DNA of 64,000 nt from Poecilobothrus nobilitatus (taxonomy: Eukaryota > Arthropoda > Insecta > Diptera > Dolichopodidae), in NCBI GenBank assembly GCA_947095535.1, contig OX352774.1, forward strand, positions 214,880,965 to 214,944,964, written 5' to 3'. Each line of letters starts with the position of its first letter. Position 1 is the stretch's first letter. The notes under the pieces were generated by a model. The model was not told the origin of the DNA. It searched no databases and was given only the letters and a program-made list of their open reading frames with translations. A program made the position numbers and the translations under genes. Positions 36,902 through 50,527 of the stretch are shown here, piece by piece.

Positions 36902-38899
36902 CCAAAAACAAAAATGTTTTATTTTTTTCAAGTGACTAATATCGTGAAAGTAGCAACAGAAATACATACATTCAAAAATTGCTTTTGAATCGAGTTGATT
37001 ACAATTTGTCTAAAATTTATTTGATTTTTTTTTAATTTGAAGGTTGCAATTTTCATAACATCGTCTTTTTTTATTGAGATTTATAAAAATTGTTGGGAAA
37101 AGCTTATACGAATAAAGAAAGTGTATCCTTTAGTAGATCGATTTTTGTTAAAGGCAATTTTTTGACTACAGAAAATGTGGATTCTAATTTTTTTGAAAAA
37201 AACGTCAATCTTCTGTTGCCAATAACTCAGTTTCAATTCAGGTTTGGAACAAAAGGGGTCGGAATTACATACGAAATATTTATCATTCTACCACCCTCTT
37301 CCATCAAAAAATTTGTGGTAGTTTAAGTTAAAATACTTTATAATCTATAGATACTTGAATAATCTACTTAAATATGTTACTGAAACTTTTAGGATTATTT
37401 TCTGATTTCTATAGTACTTCCATTGCTATTTTATTTTAAAAACTTTAACCGATTTTTGTACAAATTATATATATTTAAACTAAGCACTTTGGAGAAAAAG
37501 ACCATAACCTACATAATTTTGTGTACTTAAACAGTATTATACAGAATATAACCGTACTATAATATATAAAAAAAGAAATCCTAATTTCACCCAAAGGATT
37601 ACTATTTGAAAAAAAAATAATAATAATAATAAAAAAAACTTTTCAAATTTTATACCTACCTCTAGATATGTGTGTTTTTTTTTTTTTTGTTTACTATTTT
37701 TTACCTATTTGGCTCAGGTTATTATATATTACTTCCATAGGGAACTCAACAAAACCTAAAAAAAAAAAAAATTGAAAAAAATAACAGGAATATCATGACT
37801 TTAATATTTTATTAAGGATATGGAATAGAAAAGGACTGTTATTCTTTATCATTTTTTTTTTCTTTAATTTTTTGTTTAAAAAAAAATGCTGATAATATTT
37901 TTACTTTTCCAAACCAATTTTTCTCTTTCGCAAAACTTAAATAAAGACCTTTTTCTAAAACTTTGCTTATGCAATGATTAAAGAAAAACGTAAGCATTAT
38001 AGAAAATTGTTAAAGTATAATTCTTTGGTTTGGCATTTTTAAAATATATTCTAAATCAACATTAAAATTCTTTGTTAAACTTTGTTATATTTTATGAATT
38101 TTTTCTTTTTTTTTGTTTTTTTATCTAAAAAAAAAAAATCCTGTTTTGATCCTTTGACTTTTTAAATATAGAATCTTTTAACTGATATATTTCAAATTGA
38201 AATTAAGAATTTACCGTAAAAAAAAACAGGTTTTTGAATTTGAATTTAAAAAAAAAAAAAAATTATTGGAAATGAAATTGATTTCTTTTCTTTAAAAAAA
38301 CTTTGAATAACTTTTGCATTATATTCTCGATGAGACGAAAGAAAAATTAATTATTGATATTTTTTATCTAAATATTGAATCATTTCAAATATAAAATAAA
38401 TCAACTAATGAAAAGTTTCAAAATAAATTTTGAAATAGTTTGAAACTAAATTTTTCACATTTTTAAAACTTCCAAAACTTCTGAGGTACTTACCTAGTTT
38501 GCCATTATCAATTAATGAAAACAAAGTTCAGATACCTGGATACTTGCACTTTAAAAGATCTAAGAGATTTTAAATACTTTTTAATCTCTTATTATTATGA
38601 AATATTCAATTTCTTTTTTTTTTTTTTTTTAAATTTCTAACGTTTTAGATTACTTTAAAGTTAAACTTTAAAAATTTACTTAATTTCCTCAGTATAGCAC
38701 CAAGTAATTTACTAATTTTGCGTAGAAAGAGCTATCAAAAATATATCCTTTACATTATAGTTATATTATGTACCAAATTTTCTCTTCTCCTTTTAACATA
38801 TTTTTAAGAATAAATTTTGGAAAATGTGCTTTATAGTTTCACACTTTCCACCTGTTATATAAAACAATAATTTTGCAAAATTTTAACTCTTCTGAAACG
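36902..38899. other. A/T-rich; unassigned 78-codon frame at 37090-37326
   Basis: The + frame (MLGKAYTNKESVSFSRSIFV at its start) is not recognised and stands alone without splice context; probably chance. The remainder has homopolymer runs only. Confidence 0.4.
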
Positions 38900-39390
38900 C
38901 TGTGAGAATGTTTGATTTTGAGAAAAGAAAGTTTGAGTGTGAGAATCTGTGAGAAACTTGAAATTTTGAAAGAAGAAAATCTTTGGGAATTAGCATAAGT
39001 TACATCAGAAAAACTTTTTTTGTACTACCCCTTGGAGAGCTATTAAGGGTAAAAAATTGAGAATTCGCTTTTTTTAGGCAGCTGTAATTTGGACACATAG
39101 GTGAAATTGTCGTAAGTAAGACAATAATAATTTAAGCTTTAATAATAATTAAAGCTCCAATATTATATTTTTAAGTACGTAACCGTTTTTTTAACTATAT
39201 AGGATTACTTTAGAAAAACCTCTGTCCTCCATATTTTTTCTCCATAATATTTTCTTACATACAAATTTTTGAAAAATTACAAATTTTATTGTCTGTCACA
39301 AAAAATAGCCACAATTTCATACAAAGGTTTTTATTGTCTTTTAAAAATATGCCCTTTTAAAAACCTTTAGTTTTAAACACTGTCTTGTTT
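38900..39390 (-). repeat. FB repeat copy G (reverse), tail lost
   Basis: Plus-strand order is the reverse complement of the family: AATTAGCATAAGTTACATCA, then TTTTTAGGCAGCTGTAATTT, GTAACCGTTTTTTTAACTAT, and the head near 39390 (CACTGTCTTGTTTT). Confidence 0.7.
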
Positions 39391-40337
39391 TATTTTAATT
39401 TTAGTGATTCAGAAATTTTACTTAAATTAATAAAAATATCATTACTTTAAGTGTTTTTAGCTAAGTTAAATTCACACATCATATTAAAATAGTTGCAATT
39501 ATTTCGTATAAAACACTGATTTAATTTTTATTAATGAAAAAAATATTTTCTTATCCTTTACTTCAGATGTTTTTAGTTTTTCATTTAACAAAAAGTATTG
39601 CAAGGATATAAAACATAAATCCTGCTGTTTATATAATTTTAAAATGTCACTATAATTTCACGCTTCAAAGTTAAAATTTAAAAACTATTTCTATTGAAAT
39701 TTTAATTCAAGGAAGCGTAAACGTAACATAATTTTTTATTATTTATATACTATTCATACAAAATCATATATTTCCTTAAAAAACTATCCTTTAAAAAAAA
39801 AAATGAAGTAAAAATTAACTTTAAATATTTTACGATGGAGAAAATTTAAAAAAAAAAAATCTTCATTGCATTTTAAAAATTTTTAAAATGTCACTTTTAA
39901 ATAATAAAATAAAAATATATTATTCATTTTCTTCAAAAAAAAAAAACGAAAAAATATAAACAACTTTCAAGGATTATCTTTTGGATCAGTATCAAATTAC
40001 ATTAAGGATCATAGAACTTTTGTAAGGACTTTTAACACTATTTCACTTTAACACCATTCCAATAGGAAAATTTATAAAGTACTTGAATAATATGTTATAA
40101 ACTATTATCTGAGTAGACGACACTAAGGCAAGTTTAAAGTTTATTAAGAAACAAGACTCAACCAAATAATACATTTAAAGAGAACTTTATTTTAATTTCA
40201 AGTTTTTATAAATTTCAATAAGTCAATGATTAATTGACTTTTAAAATTCCAAATTTCCTTAATCTTAATTTGTTATCCAGTAACCTCTAGTTTAACTTCC
40301 TTCCAATAGCCCACGTTATAAAGTAGGTATTATTTAA
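39391..40337. other. A/T-rich, no gene
   Basis: No coding or repeat signature seen between FB copy G and the coding remnant at 40338. Confidence 0.55.
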
Positions 40338-40676
40338 GTACTATCTAATGTACTTTTGAATATGTTAGTGAGGTTGTTTGATGATAAAACGCCAACAGAA
40401 ATTTATGATAGCCACTTGCCATATTGCATGCAAATCATAAAGCAGAATAACGAACCTAATTTTGAAACGCAAAAAGTATTGCTCAAAAAAGTAGCACAAA
40501 AGTAGGATATTAACAAAAAAAGTATTCAAAGCCTTTCATCACTTCCGCTTCTAGAAAAATCAATTGAAACAATGTCCATCATGTTTTCCTATAGTAAGCA
40601 TACAAAAAACTTACGAAGTCAAAGTTGGAGTGTAATAGATTCGTTCAGAGAAGAAGAAACAAGACTGTATATATAG
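40338..40676 (+). pseudogene. Unrecognised coding remnant, about 113 codons with one internal stop
   Basis: A single + frame stays open from 40338 to TAG at 40674-40676 except for one TAG at 40503-40505. In this A/T-rich DNA such a run is unusual. The composition is more balanced than its surroundings and the residues look protein-like: MLVRLFDDKTPTEIYDSHLP, later SLSSLPLLEKSIETMSIMFS and SQSWSVIDSFREEE. I do not recognise the family. It is predicted soluble, alpha-helical and mixed-charge, with no signal peptide or transmembrane stretch. A decayed transposon ORF, a processed pseudogene or an exon fragment are all possible. The nearest neighbours are FB repeats at 38900-39390 and 41476-42370. 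Confidence 0.4.
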
Positions 40677-41475
40677 AACATGCATAATATATGTTAAAAT
40701 ATTATGACTTATTTTATAAAATTAATAAAACTTTAATACTATGTCTAAATTTAAAAAAAAAAAATACTACCTTTGGTATCATCATAAGTCTTATTTATAG
40801 AATATATTAAATTGCTAAGCACTTATTTATATTTGAAATAATTTTGAACGAAATGATTTTAAAGGTCGCCAGTCATTTTTTTTATTACAACTAGGGAATG
40901 AAAACTTTATTTATTCATATCGTATGATCATTTTTTAAATATTCATTTCTTTTTTTTTATTTTCTTCTAGACACAATGGAGACTTAAATTTATTTTTATT
41001 ATCTTTGACAATTTTCTTTCTTTTCTTTTTTCTTTTCCTGTTATGGCGGTTAAATTAAAAAGGAAAAAACGCTATCATTATTGCTATGATTTAAGAATAA
41101 TACGCGTGGCGGCATCTTTCTAATAAAAAAAAAAAATCTATTGTATTATAATAAAAATAATAAATAATATATTAGAAGTTATTTTAAGAAAAAGAACGGT
41201 AAATTTACAGTAATAATAAATAATTTCAGAAAAAAAAAAAACAATATTTGTTATTGAAAAGTTTATGGAATTGAAATTTCAACTTATTATGAATGAAATT
41301 TCTTTGTTTTGACTTTTTATAAATAATGGAATAATAGTCTTATTTTTCAGACATTCCAAAGTACCATAAATCGAAAATTAAAGATTCATCAAATTGATAT
41401 AAAATTGACCTAATCATTTTTTTTTTAATATATCCTATGGATTTTTGATCTGTACCATACCAAGATACCTGGGCA

Positions 41476-42370
41476 TAGTTTTTCAAAAAATCTTAATAGA
41501 AAACTAATTTATTTCACCGTCCGTCAGACCGTTATGTCCGTCTGTGTATTAGACTTCTATACCGTTTAATATGGAATAATGGAATTTTATCTATATAAAC
41601 AAATTTTTGGATGTTGAATATTTTTTCATTATCTGAAAACAACAACCATCAAGCAATTTTTAAAACGTTATGTAATTTAATATTTCAATTCATATCTCTT
41701 GATCTATTTTAGTGAATATCTTAGAACTTGAGAGGAGAAAGATCTTTGAGAATAAGCACAAGTGACCTCAGAAAAATATTTCTATACTTACTTCTGTTTA
41801 GAAGCGTTTTAAGTCAAGACATTTACTATTCAAATTCCGTAACACAGCATTCGAAAATTTGTTTGTCATACGTACGTCGCGTTTATTGAACCTTATGTCT
41901 AAACATGTGTTTCCCAATTTCCCAATAATCCTTCTCTCAAAGGAAAAGGAAAAGGATTCCACAAAACGAAATTGTACATTATATCACTATGTATTAAGAG
42001 AAACATCCTAAAGTTTGGTTTTAAAGGGGGTAGTTTTGGTTAGTTAAAACACTACCGAGCACTACCCAAAAGAACTTCGTGCAGTTAAAATGTTATGTAA
42101 TTTTGTATTTCAATTTATCATATCTTTCGAACGATTTTAGTTATTATCTTAGAATGTAAGCGGAGGAAGATCCTTGAGAATTAGCATAAGTTATATCAGT
42201 AAAATATTGCTATACTTCCTTCTATTTAGAAGCGTTTTAAAGTCATATACTATGCAAATGCAACCCTGAGCACATTTGCAAATTTGTTTAAAGTAAGACA
42301 CAAGGAAGCGCAAGTATTATATTTTTATATACCTATGTTAAAAACTTTCCTTAATTATATTGTCATTTCC
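41476..42370 (-). repeat. FB repeat copy H (reverse), two modules with an E-type insertion
   Basis: The tail block CACCGTCCGTCAGACCGTTA is at about 41515, followed by two similar module pieces (about 41655-41900 and 42090-42310). Both contain the TAGAAGCGTTTTAA and TTAGAA(C/T) blocks. An E-like segment at about 41985-42090 lies between them. The head is not recognisable. Confidence 0.6.
41985..42090. mobile_element. E element copy 3, opposite orientation to copy 4
   Basis: GGGGGTAGTTTTGGTTAGTT, ACACTACCGAGCACTACC and GAACTTCGTGCAGTTAAAA correspond to the complement of 61500-61570. It sits inside FB copy H. Confidence 0.55.
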
Positions 42371-42840
42371 TTAGATTGAAAAAAGTGTCCTTTTTCAAAA
42401 TTTTCTTAGATAAAAAATTTTTTCTTATAAATAAAAATTTTCAATTGGATAATAATTTGTCAGTAACAAAGACTCAAGTACTTCATTTTAGTTTTAAAGT
42501 TAATTGAAAATTTATTTTTCCAAAATTTCATAATGTTTTAATAAATACAAATGTACATAAAAAGGTACATAGATTTTACATAATATACTCATTAAATTTA
42601 AGAATTTTTCCTTAAAAATGAAATCTAAATACAAATTTAATACAATCATTTCTTAATCACTTTTTTATTTTTTCTTAAAAAGGATATCAAATGGTTCTTC
42701 CGTTTTATTGTCCGTTAAAATATTTTACTGAAAACTTAAACTTGTTAGGTATACTTATATTAAACTACTTAGGTATACATTTAAAAACTTTTTTCTTGTT
42801 GTCGTAAATTTTTTGAAAAAAATAAATGCTTTTTTATGCC

Positions 42841-43270
42841 CTACACCTAAAGTATAGGGTATATTAACTTTGGTATGGAATTTGTAACCACCAAAAAGAA
42901 GCGAGTTAGATATGGACATGTATATATATTCTGAATCAGGATCACTTCCTGAGTCTATTTAACGATGTCCGTCCGTCCGTCCGTTCGCACGATAACTCAA
43001 AAACTAGTAAAGCTATCTTGATGAAATTTATATAGTAGGTTACTAATTACGAAAGGAAGCCTAAGTTCGAACTTGGACAAAATCGATCCATGGGTAAGGA
43101 TTCTGGAAGCTACCGAATGATTCCGAAGCAAACGAGATTATCTCCAAAACCAACAAAGATAGAACCTTTAAATTTTTTACAATGATGTTCCTTCTCTTTT
43201 GATTTATGTCTATGAAATTTAAGAGGCTTTGGTCCATGGGTTTGGATTTTGGAATCCAGCTAATTTAAAC
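42841..43270. repeat. Fly-type dispersed repeat with (GTCC)n
   Basis: ATATATATTCTGAATCAGGA, CACTTCCTGAGTCTATTTAA and ATGTCCGTCCGTCCGTCCGT, followed by TAACTCAAAAACTAGTAAAG. This block order recalls a transposon-associated sequence that I know from fly genomes; the likeness is from memory. It starts with a small hairpin, CCTACACCTAAAGTATAGGG. Confidence 0.5.
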
Positions 43271-43594
43271 TTAGTGCATTAGTTTAAGTTTTTCTTAAAA
43301 TACGAAATTTTATAATTAATTTTTTTTTTATTTAGTATTTATGTATTGTATTTGAAATTTGAGTATTTTTGATATTTCGAAAATTTTAGTTTTGAAGTAT
43401 TTTTTTGTCTGTAACATTTCTTTTGTAATGATATAATCTAGGTATGAAGTTAAGATCTTCGATATATCGAAGTCGAACCAAACTTATTGTTAAACTATTA
43501 TGAGTTTTTTCCTGTAGCACTGATATTAAACCATATTGCACATTACCAATTTGACCTTATTAAAACCATAGGATATTCTAAAAGCCGAACTATT

Positions 43595-43686
43595 TGTTTT
43601 ATTTATTTATTTATTTGTTTATTTATTTCTTTATTTATTTCTTTATTTATTTATTTATTTATTTATGTATTTATTTATTTATATAT
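43595..43686. repeat. (TTTA)n microsatellite
   Basis: About 90 bp of TTTA units with occasional TTTG, TTTC and TATG changes. The 84-codon ORF through it is spurious. Confidence 0.9.
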
Positions 43687-43723
43687 TAATATTATTAATT
43701 TTCACATGGTATTGCAGTATTAC

Positions 43724-43902
43724 AAAACCATCGGCTACTAAGGCCATTATAGGTCGAATACTATATTATTAATTTATAAATTAATATTATTTATTTTGTA
43801 TATATTTTATATTTAGGTACACTATTTTGTAGCAAGGGGGATTTATTTTCAATTAATTAAACTTGCTACCTGTGCAGGATTTCAACTCGCACTAGCTCGG
43901 GA
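43724..43902 (-). mobile_element. SINE-B copy 3 (reverse), head truncated
   Basis: Plus-strand ACCATCGGCTACTAAGGCCA and the AACTTGCTACCTGTGCAGGA box-B side match copies at 2640-3092. It adjoins a (TTTA)n microsatellite on the left. Confidence 0.8.
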
Positions 43903-46559
43903 CAGCTCTAGAGAATAAACAAAATGATTGCATACTTTTAGGTAAACGGAAAAAAAAATTTTTAAAAAACTATGCAAAAGGTATTTACTAAGTGTTATTT
44001 CAAATTGAAAACAAAAACTGTAAGTAGTCTTAATAACAGATTTAAGTTGCTCTAATTTACTCCTTATAGATGCTTAGTATATCTCTAAAATATTTATTTA
44101 TTTAAATTAGATCAAGGTTTATTTTTTTTTAATCTTTAATTTCACTAATACTATTAAAATAGCTTAAACCAAAGACAATTTCTTACTAATCTTAAAATAT
44201 AAATTTTTAAATATAATGTCATATCAAATCTTTTCGTCAATTTTCACATGTTTATAATTTTTATAAGCGTATTTTACAAGAAAGGTTAAAACTTAACGTA
44301 ATGTTCTGTTACTAAATTTTTAATGAAAAAATTAATAAAATACAAATCATATCAATGTAGTCATTATCGTAATCAATATGTAAATTAAAAATAATAGAAC
44401 AATCATTCAACATTTAAGTGAACCAGAAAGTTGAAATTAAATTCAAAATTAATTTATCTAATTTTCTTTTGTTTTTTAATTATTTAAATCAGTTGTGTAA
44501 TTTTGTTTATTATACAATATCTTTAATATTTTAATTACAATAATTTTGATCATAAAATTATATAAAAAAAAATTCATAAATTTTTAAGGAATAAACCAAA
44601 ACTCAATATATATGTACATATATACAATACATTATATTAAAGTTATACAAAACAGTTATTCTTAAAATAATTATTATTTTATTCCGGAAATGAAAATTAC
44701 TGAAAATAAATAACAATTGCAATTTTTTTTTTTTTTACATTTATTGCTGTTTTACTAATCAACCTAAATACATAATAAATTTTTCAACTGTCAATTTACG
44801 ATCACATTACAAATAATATAGCAATATAATAACAATAAGTTTAATAAACATATAAAACTTATATGACCGTACGCATAAATTTTTTTTTCATATACATATA
44901 TACATATATATAATATATATAGGTATATCAATTTGTACTAAAATGTATATTGTATTTGTACCAATTCATATTATATATAGTGTAATAATGGAACATAAAA
45001 TATTTTATACCATCGTCATATACAATTATTTGCTTATTTACTTACAGTCATTATATATGAGAATAAAAATAATGTCATGTGTTATATAAGTATGTTACAT
45101 TTTGTCAATATCCTGTTAAAATAAAAACAATTGTTTTTTTTTTTTGTTTTATATACTTTTTCTCCTTTGCCTTTTCTACATGATACTAAATGTTTTACAC
45201 GTTCTACATGGTACTCCATTCCATTTTGGTACTTATATATTTTTCATGTCTCTTATGATAGTTAATTTAGTTAATTTTTTCAATGGATTGTTTTTTTTTT
45301 TTTTATTAAACTGTAGGTTTAAATTAATACAAATTCTTAAGATTTTACTTTATATATAATCACCTTAATTAAAAGTTGCTCTATTATTTAGACTTCCATG
45401 AAACCGTTCCGATAAAACCATGTTTCTATAAAACATTTCTTAACAAGTATTGGATAAAATTACCAAGAAATATAAAAATTATCTAACCAATGTCTATTCT
45501 GTACTTTCTAACCCGAACCATAAATTTGTCAGTTATGATAACAAAAAAAAACGATAAAAAACCAACACCTAAGAAAATTTTATTGTTTAATGTCCTTAAA
45601 GATAACGAACAAAAAAACTACAGAAAATTCAGGGACAAGTCATATCCTTTTTTTTTATATATATAAATATTATATATAAATATATTGAAATACACACATT
45701 GTATATATGTATATATTTAATTCATATATTAATATAGTATATTATGTATATATGTATTTATTTTACTCTTGAATAAACCAATTTTATTCATTGTGATTTA
45801 AGTAGAAAAGTCAACAAGTTTTCTTTTTCTTTTTAATTTTTTCTGTTTTTTTTTTACTTCTCATTTAATTTTTGGTTAAAGTGAGTTTCTTTTGTTAATA
45901 AAACATTTCTTAGTTTTCTTATTTCAATTTTTTTTTTTTTTATTTTTCAAAGAAAATGGGGTCAATTCCACGTAAAAATAACGATTATTTCTTAAGAAAA
46001 ATAAAACAAATCTTCTAAAAATAAATGTAAAAAAAAATGTTTTCCTTTTGTAAATTTATACAACAAAATAAAAATTGTCCAAGTGTCCTTGAAATATCAA
46101 TGGGAGGTAATAATAACACTTTTTAAGAAACGTATTATTCAGAAAATTTCTATCTATTTAAAATTTTGAATGAACAGCACATGAAGTAGAAGAAATCAAA
46201 AATAATTTTGAAAAATTTTTTTATTAGTTTTATTCTGCCCATTTTGTCCGTTTCCTTACAAAATTTTTACATCATATGAGATAAGTTTAAAACAAGAATA
46301 AGTATTAAGCAAAGTTAAATCTAATAAAAATATTAATTTTTATGTAGTTTCATCCTTAAAGAAGCTACAGCATACAAAGGTTAACAAAAATTGTATAATG
46401 GTTATATCAAAAGGGCTAGAAACTGGCAAGAAGTAAGAAATCTTACTAGAAATTATTTTACTTTCGAAATAAGTAAGATCTTTAATGAACATGTAAGTCA
46501 TGTATCACTTCAGTTATGTATTTCTCTAGTTTGAAAGCTTTATATGGGGGGGGTTAAAA
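43903..46559. other. Extremely A/T-rich, TATA-dense stretch
   Basis: Alternating TATATA tracts at 44580-44640, 44880-45000 and 45650-45760. The ORF at 45144-45359 is hydrophobic low complexity. No element recognised. Confidence 0.55.
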
Positions 46560-46817
46560 ATTGAAAGTTTTCCAAATTTAGACACTTCTATGAAATTTTC
46601 AAAATTCGGTTAAAAAAATTAATGATTGTATATAATTGAGCTTAATTTTATATAATTTCAGTCGGATTAACCGCATTTTTTATCTATGAAAAGTTTTCTT
46701 AGCATCTAAAAGAAAATATATAAATTTGGTACCAAACCATAATTAAATACCTTGAAGGTTTTTTAATATTGTTTTGTGTATCTTTTTAATAAACTTGATT
46801 TTGCAGACTGCCTTGTT
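46560..46817 (-). repeat. FB repeat copy L (reverse), very diverged
   Basis: TTAAAAATTGAAAGTTTTCC, TTTAGACACTTCTATG and a terminal GCAGACTGCCTTGTTTTT resemble the family in reverse order. Only parts match, so this may be an old copy. Confidence 0.4.
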
Positions 46818-48591
46818 TTTACTTTATTGTGAATAAAAATATTGTTTTATCATATTTGAATGAAAAATAGTCAAAAAAAATATTGTTTCAAGTAACTTTT
46901 TTTACTTCATTGTGAAATAATATTTTAATTTCCTTCAAATTTTTCTTTTCTTTTGTATTGAATAAATTGGAATTTCGTTTTTGGAAAATTATGTTCCTCT
47001 TTCATAATCAATTTCTTATTAATTATGAATAAGACATACAATTTTCTACATAAAGTTTTCCTTTTGAAAATCAAACCAGCTGTTAGGAAACTTTTATTTC
47101 CCGTAGTAATTTCTATGTCGAATATCTCATAATTTAAAAGATTACTTTTAAAAGAATACAAATATACTATTAGAATTAAATCAACTATTTCAGAAATTCA
47201 CTGATAATATAAAGAATCTCACGGGCATATGTACTGGAGCTAAAATACGTAAATCATACATATAACTATATTTTTTAATTTTTAATTTATTTAATTAAAT
47301 TTACCTTAAATTTTGAAGAATACCACACTTATAATTATTTTTTGGATTCAAATAAATACTTGTTTTATTTAAAAAGTAACAATCAAATGTCAACCATATC
47401 TATGATACACAATTAACCCATTTATAACTAAAAGTAATGTTTTTGGCATATATTGTAAAATTTCTTCAAAATATTTAAGTTACACTCAAATTCTAAAAGA
47501 CAATAATACTTTATAATAAGTTAATTTCACTAAAACTTTTCTGAATCTAAAAAAAGAACCTAAATAAAATATTGCTTTAAGCACCATATAACGAAAAATG
47601 TGTCCTTTAACTATTAAAGGATATAAGTATGTATTCGTAATATTTATTCCATATACTCTACAACAAACTAATATTTTAGTTATCTATGGATTAATTTTAA
47701 TTGAATTAAAGAATTATTTTTGTACTCGTACATTAAAGGATCAAATTTATATTCTTAAAGTTATTTTTTCAGTATGGAATCATTTAAACTTAAGAATTTG
47801 TAGTATATCATTGTGACAAAACAAAAGAATGAGCGGTTTTATATTTAATTTATTAATATAATAACATTTACAATGCTACATACATATATACATGATATCA
47901 GTGATAAAAAACAAAGAAGAACAGAAATTTTATACTTGTAAAAATATTATGTACGTAAAAATGTGATATTGTTATATTGAAGAAAAATAAAATCGTAAGG
48001 TTAGAAACTTCATTTTATCCGTAATTTTGTTTTATGTGAACTAACAGATTACTGGCTTTGTTAATAAATGACTTTAATTTTAAAATTTCCCTTTTCTAAA
48101 TATATACAATTTAACTCTAAATTAAAATAATTATTATAAAAATTTATAATGATAAATTATTATTTAAGTTGTAGCGACATAACGCAATATATTTTATGTA
48201 TTATAATTTTCATTACATGCAAATAATTCACAAAAGAACCATAGGTCCTAACTTAAAAAAAAAAAATTCCTAAGTATATAAATATTGTAGGTATATAAAA
48301 AAGAAAAAAAAACTAACTGTTTTGAATAATTTATTGAGAAATTTTTTTCCCCCATAATTTAAAAAACAAAAATATTTCGTGACACTTTTTCTGAATAGGG
48401 TCCAGTTCTCCTTTTTAAATCAAAAAAAATCAAGCAGATTGTTTTTTTTTTTCAATTATTATGGATGCTCATTTTTCATACACAATTTATTTATTCAAGT
48501 AAAATACGATAAAAAATTTAAAAAAAAAAAAACGATACGCCTAAATGTATGTAAAGATTTTTACATAATTACATAATAAAATAATTTAGGA
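46818..48591. other. A/T-rich, no gene
   Basis: ORFs of 65-78 codons here overlap poly-T/poly-A and show no family. Confidence 0.5.
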
Positions 48592-48690
48592 GGTCTCAAT
48601 GACCGAATGGTCAAGCACATGGATTATTAACCGATGAGGTACGGGTTTAAATAATGCTCAGGTAGTAAGTTTTTTTAATTGGAAAGAAAA
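48592..48690 (+). mobile_element. SINE-B copy 4 (forward), degenerate
   Basis: GGAGGTCTCAATGACCGAAT, GGTCAAGCACATGGATTATT and a decayed box B (GGGTTTAAATAATGC) align with the copy-2 head, followed by AGTAAGTTTTTTTAATTGG. Confidence 0.6.
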
Positions 48691-49710
48691 TTGGTTCCGG
48701 TAATTATTTCCTCGGGAATTTATTCCATATGATATTATTGGACTTTCAAAGTGTCTATTAATACCACAATGACATGTGAATTTATTAGACATTTTAAACT
48801 ATATAAAAGCTACAATTTAAAGAAAATGAGTACAAGAGTAATATATGGTTGCATTGTGAATTTATCTCACAAAGTGAATATTTCTACTTTTCCAAAAAAA
48901 AATTAGTAGTGAGGGTTTTAAAACATACCTTATTCAGATCTCGCATATTTTTAAATATCCATATTTCGAAAAAGAACGGTATTTAAACATTTTTGGAAAA
49001 GAAAGAAATTCGGATTTAATAACCAACTAAAAAATTATTCCAGTTCAATAAGGTCACTGTTATTGTGCCTTATAACCATAATAATTTTTCTATTTCTCTT
49101 AAACACTAATAATACCATATGTCAATTATTGCATTAATATACATATTTTTAAAAGTACAATATTACACCATATGTGGTAAATTCTGTGGAGAAAATTGCT
49201 GACCCAAGAAAATTGCTGCCAATGTAATTTTTCTTAACAAATTCTCCTTGCCACCTAATAATAGTGTGGATATATTATAATACATATATAAAATTAGTAA
49301 TAGTAATCTTTTGGTTTTAGTAATACATATTGCTTGTACATACAATGAAAGGTTGACTGCCAAAAAATTTGAAATAAAAAATTCAAAAATCAACATTTGT
49401 GTCCTTGTTCTAAATTGTAATTCAACGGAAAATTCAATTCTAATGGTTTATTATACAGAAAAAAAAAACAAAATATACAGAACTGTATATAATAAATTTA
49501 TATTATTTGAACATAACGAAAATAATATATTTATTATATATTTATTATATTTTTATTATGTACACCAAGTTATATACACATTATATGGTTTACATTAATA
49601 AATTAAAATGAACGGATTATAAAAATTTAACCGCCTGAATTCGGTAACTTAAAAATGAAAGTGGTTTTCCTCAAAAATTTTCTCTTTCCTTTATTTATAA
49701 AATTTAAAAA
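48691..49710. other. A/T-rich, two overlapping opposite ORFs, neither convincing
   Basis: A 95-codon + frame (49311-49598) and a 77-codon minus frame (49396-49163) overlap. Both are rich in Ile, Asn and Lys and lack motifs. Confidence 0.45.
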
Positions 49711-50527
49711 AACAAGATAGAATGTAAACCAACGGTTTTTAAAAGCGCACATTTCCAAAAAGCAATACAAGCTGTTTAGAATTATTGTGACTTGCACAAA
49801 AATTTGAAAATTTCATGTAATAAAAAAAAATGTGAAATTAGATTTTTCTGGAATTTTGAGAGGCTGTAATTCCGAAACTCTATATAACTAAGAAAAACCG
49901 TTAACACACGTAAAAATATATTACTGGAGCTTTAATTTTTATGTCTTGCCGAAGAAAATTTTGTACAGGTGCTTATGTTAACAGGTGCGTAAAAATAGCA
50001 AATTTTCAATTTTTGAGCCCTAATAGCTCTTAAGCAGGTGCCGGCACGAAAAAATTTTCTAAAGAAACTTATATTAATTTTAAAGCTCAAAAATTCAAGC
50101 TCCTATCTAAAAGCGTGCCGGAGTTATGAAGGTAGAAAAATCATGCATTGGTTTTCACATAACGGTAAATTTAAATACTAAATTTAAAAAATATATATAA
50201 TTTTGATATTGAATTATAAAGGTAAAGAAAATTCCTGTCGAATTGCATTTTCAAATTGAAAACATGTTAAGCGGAACATAAAATATACGCGTTAAAAAAT
50301 AGGGCTTTTTCAAAGTTTGAGGGGCTGCAGTTCCCTGAGGGGTGGGGCTACATGAAAAAGTTGTTCCACAAAATTAATTTTTTTATGAGACCCATCCAAG
50401 GTAAACATTTTTTTTCCCTATCTTTAACGGTGTAGAAGTTTTGTAAACAGACGGACAAACGGATGGACGGACAGAGTGAAACTAATAGGCACATTTTTTC
50501 AAAATTTTTTTTGAAATGTACTAAAAA
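49711..50527 (+). repeat. FB repeat copy C (forward), complete
   Basis: Head AACAAGATAGAATGTAAACC at 49711; module starts near 49838 and 50302 (spacing about 464); tail with GACGGACAAACGGATGGACG, then GAAATGTACTAAAAA. Confidence 0.88.

Noticed and set aside
37090..37326. 78-codon ORF
   Set aside because: No motif, no splice context, no family recognised; left as unassigned.
43487..43741. 84-codon ORF
   Set aside because: Half of it is the (TTTA)n microsatellite.
49163..49598. Overlapping ORFs on both strands
   Set aside because: Ile/Asn/Lys-rich, mutually exclusive, no motif.
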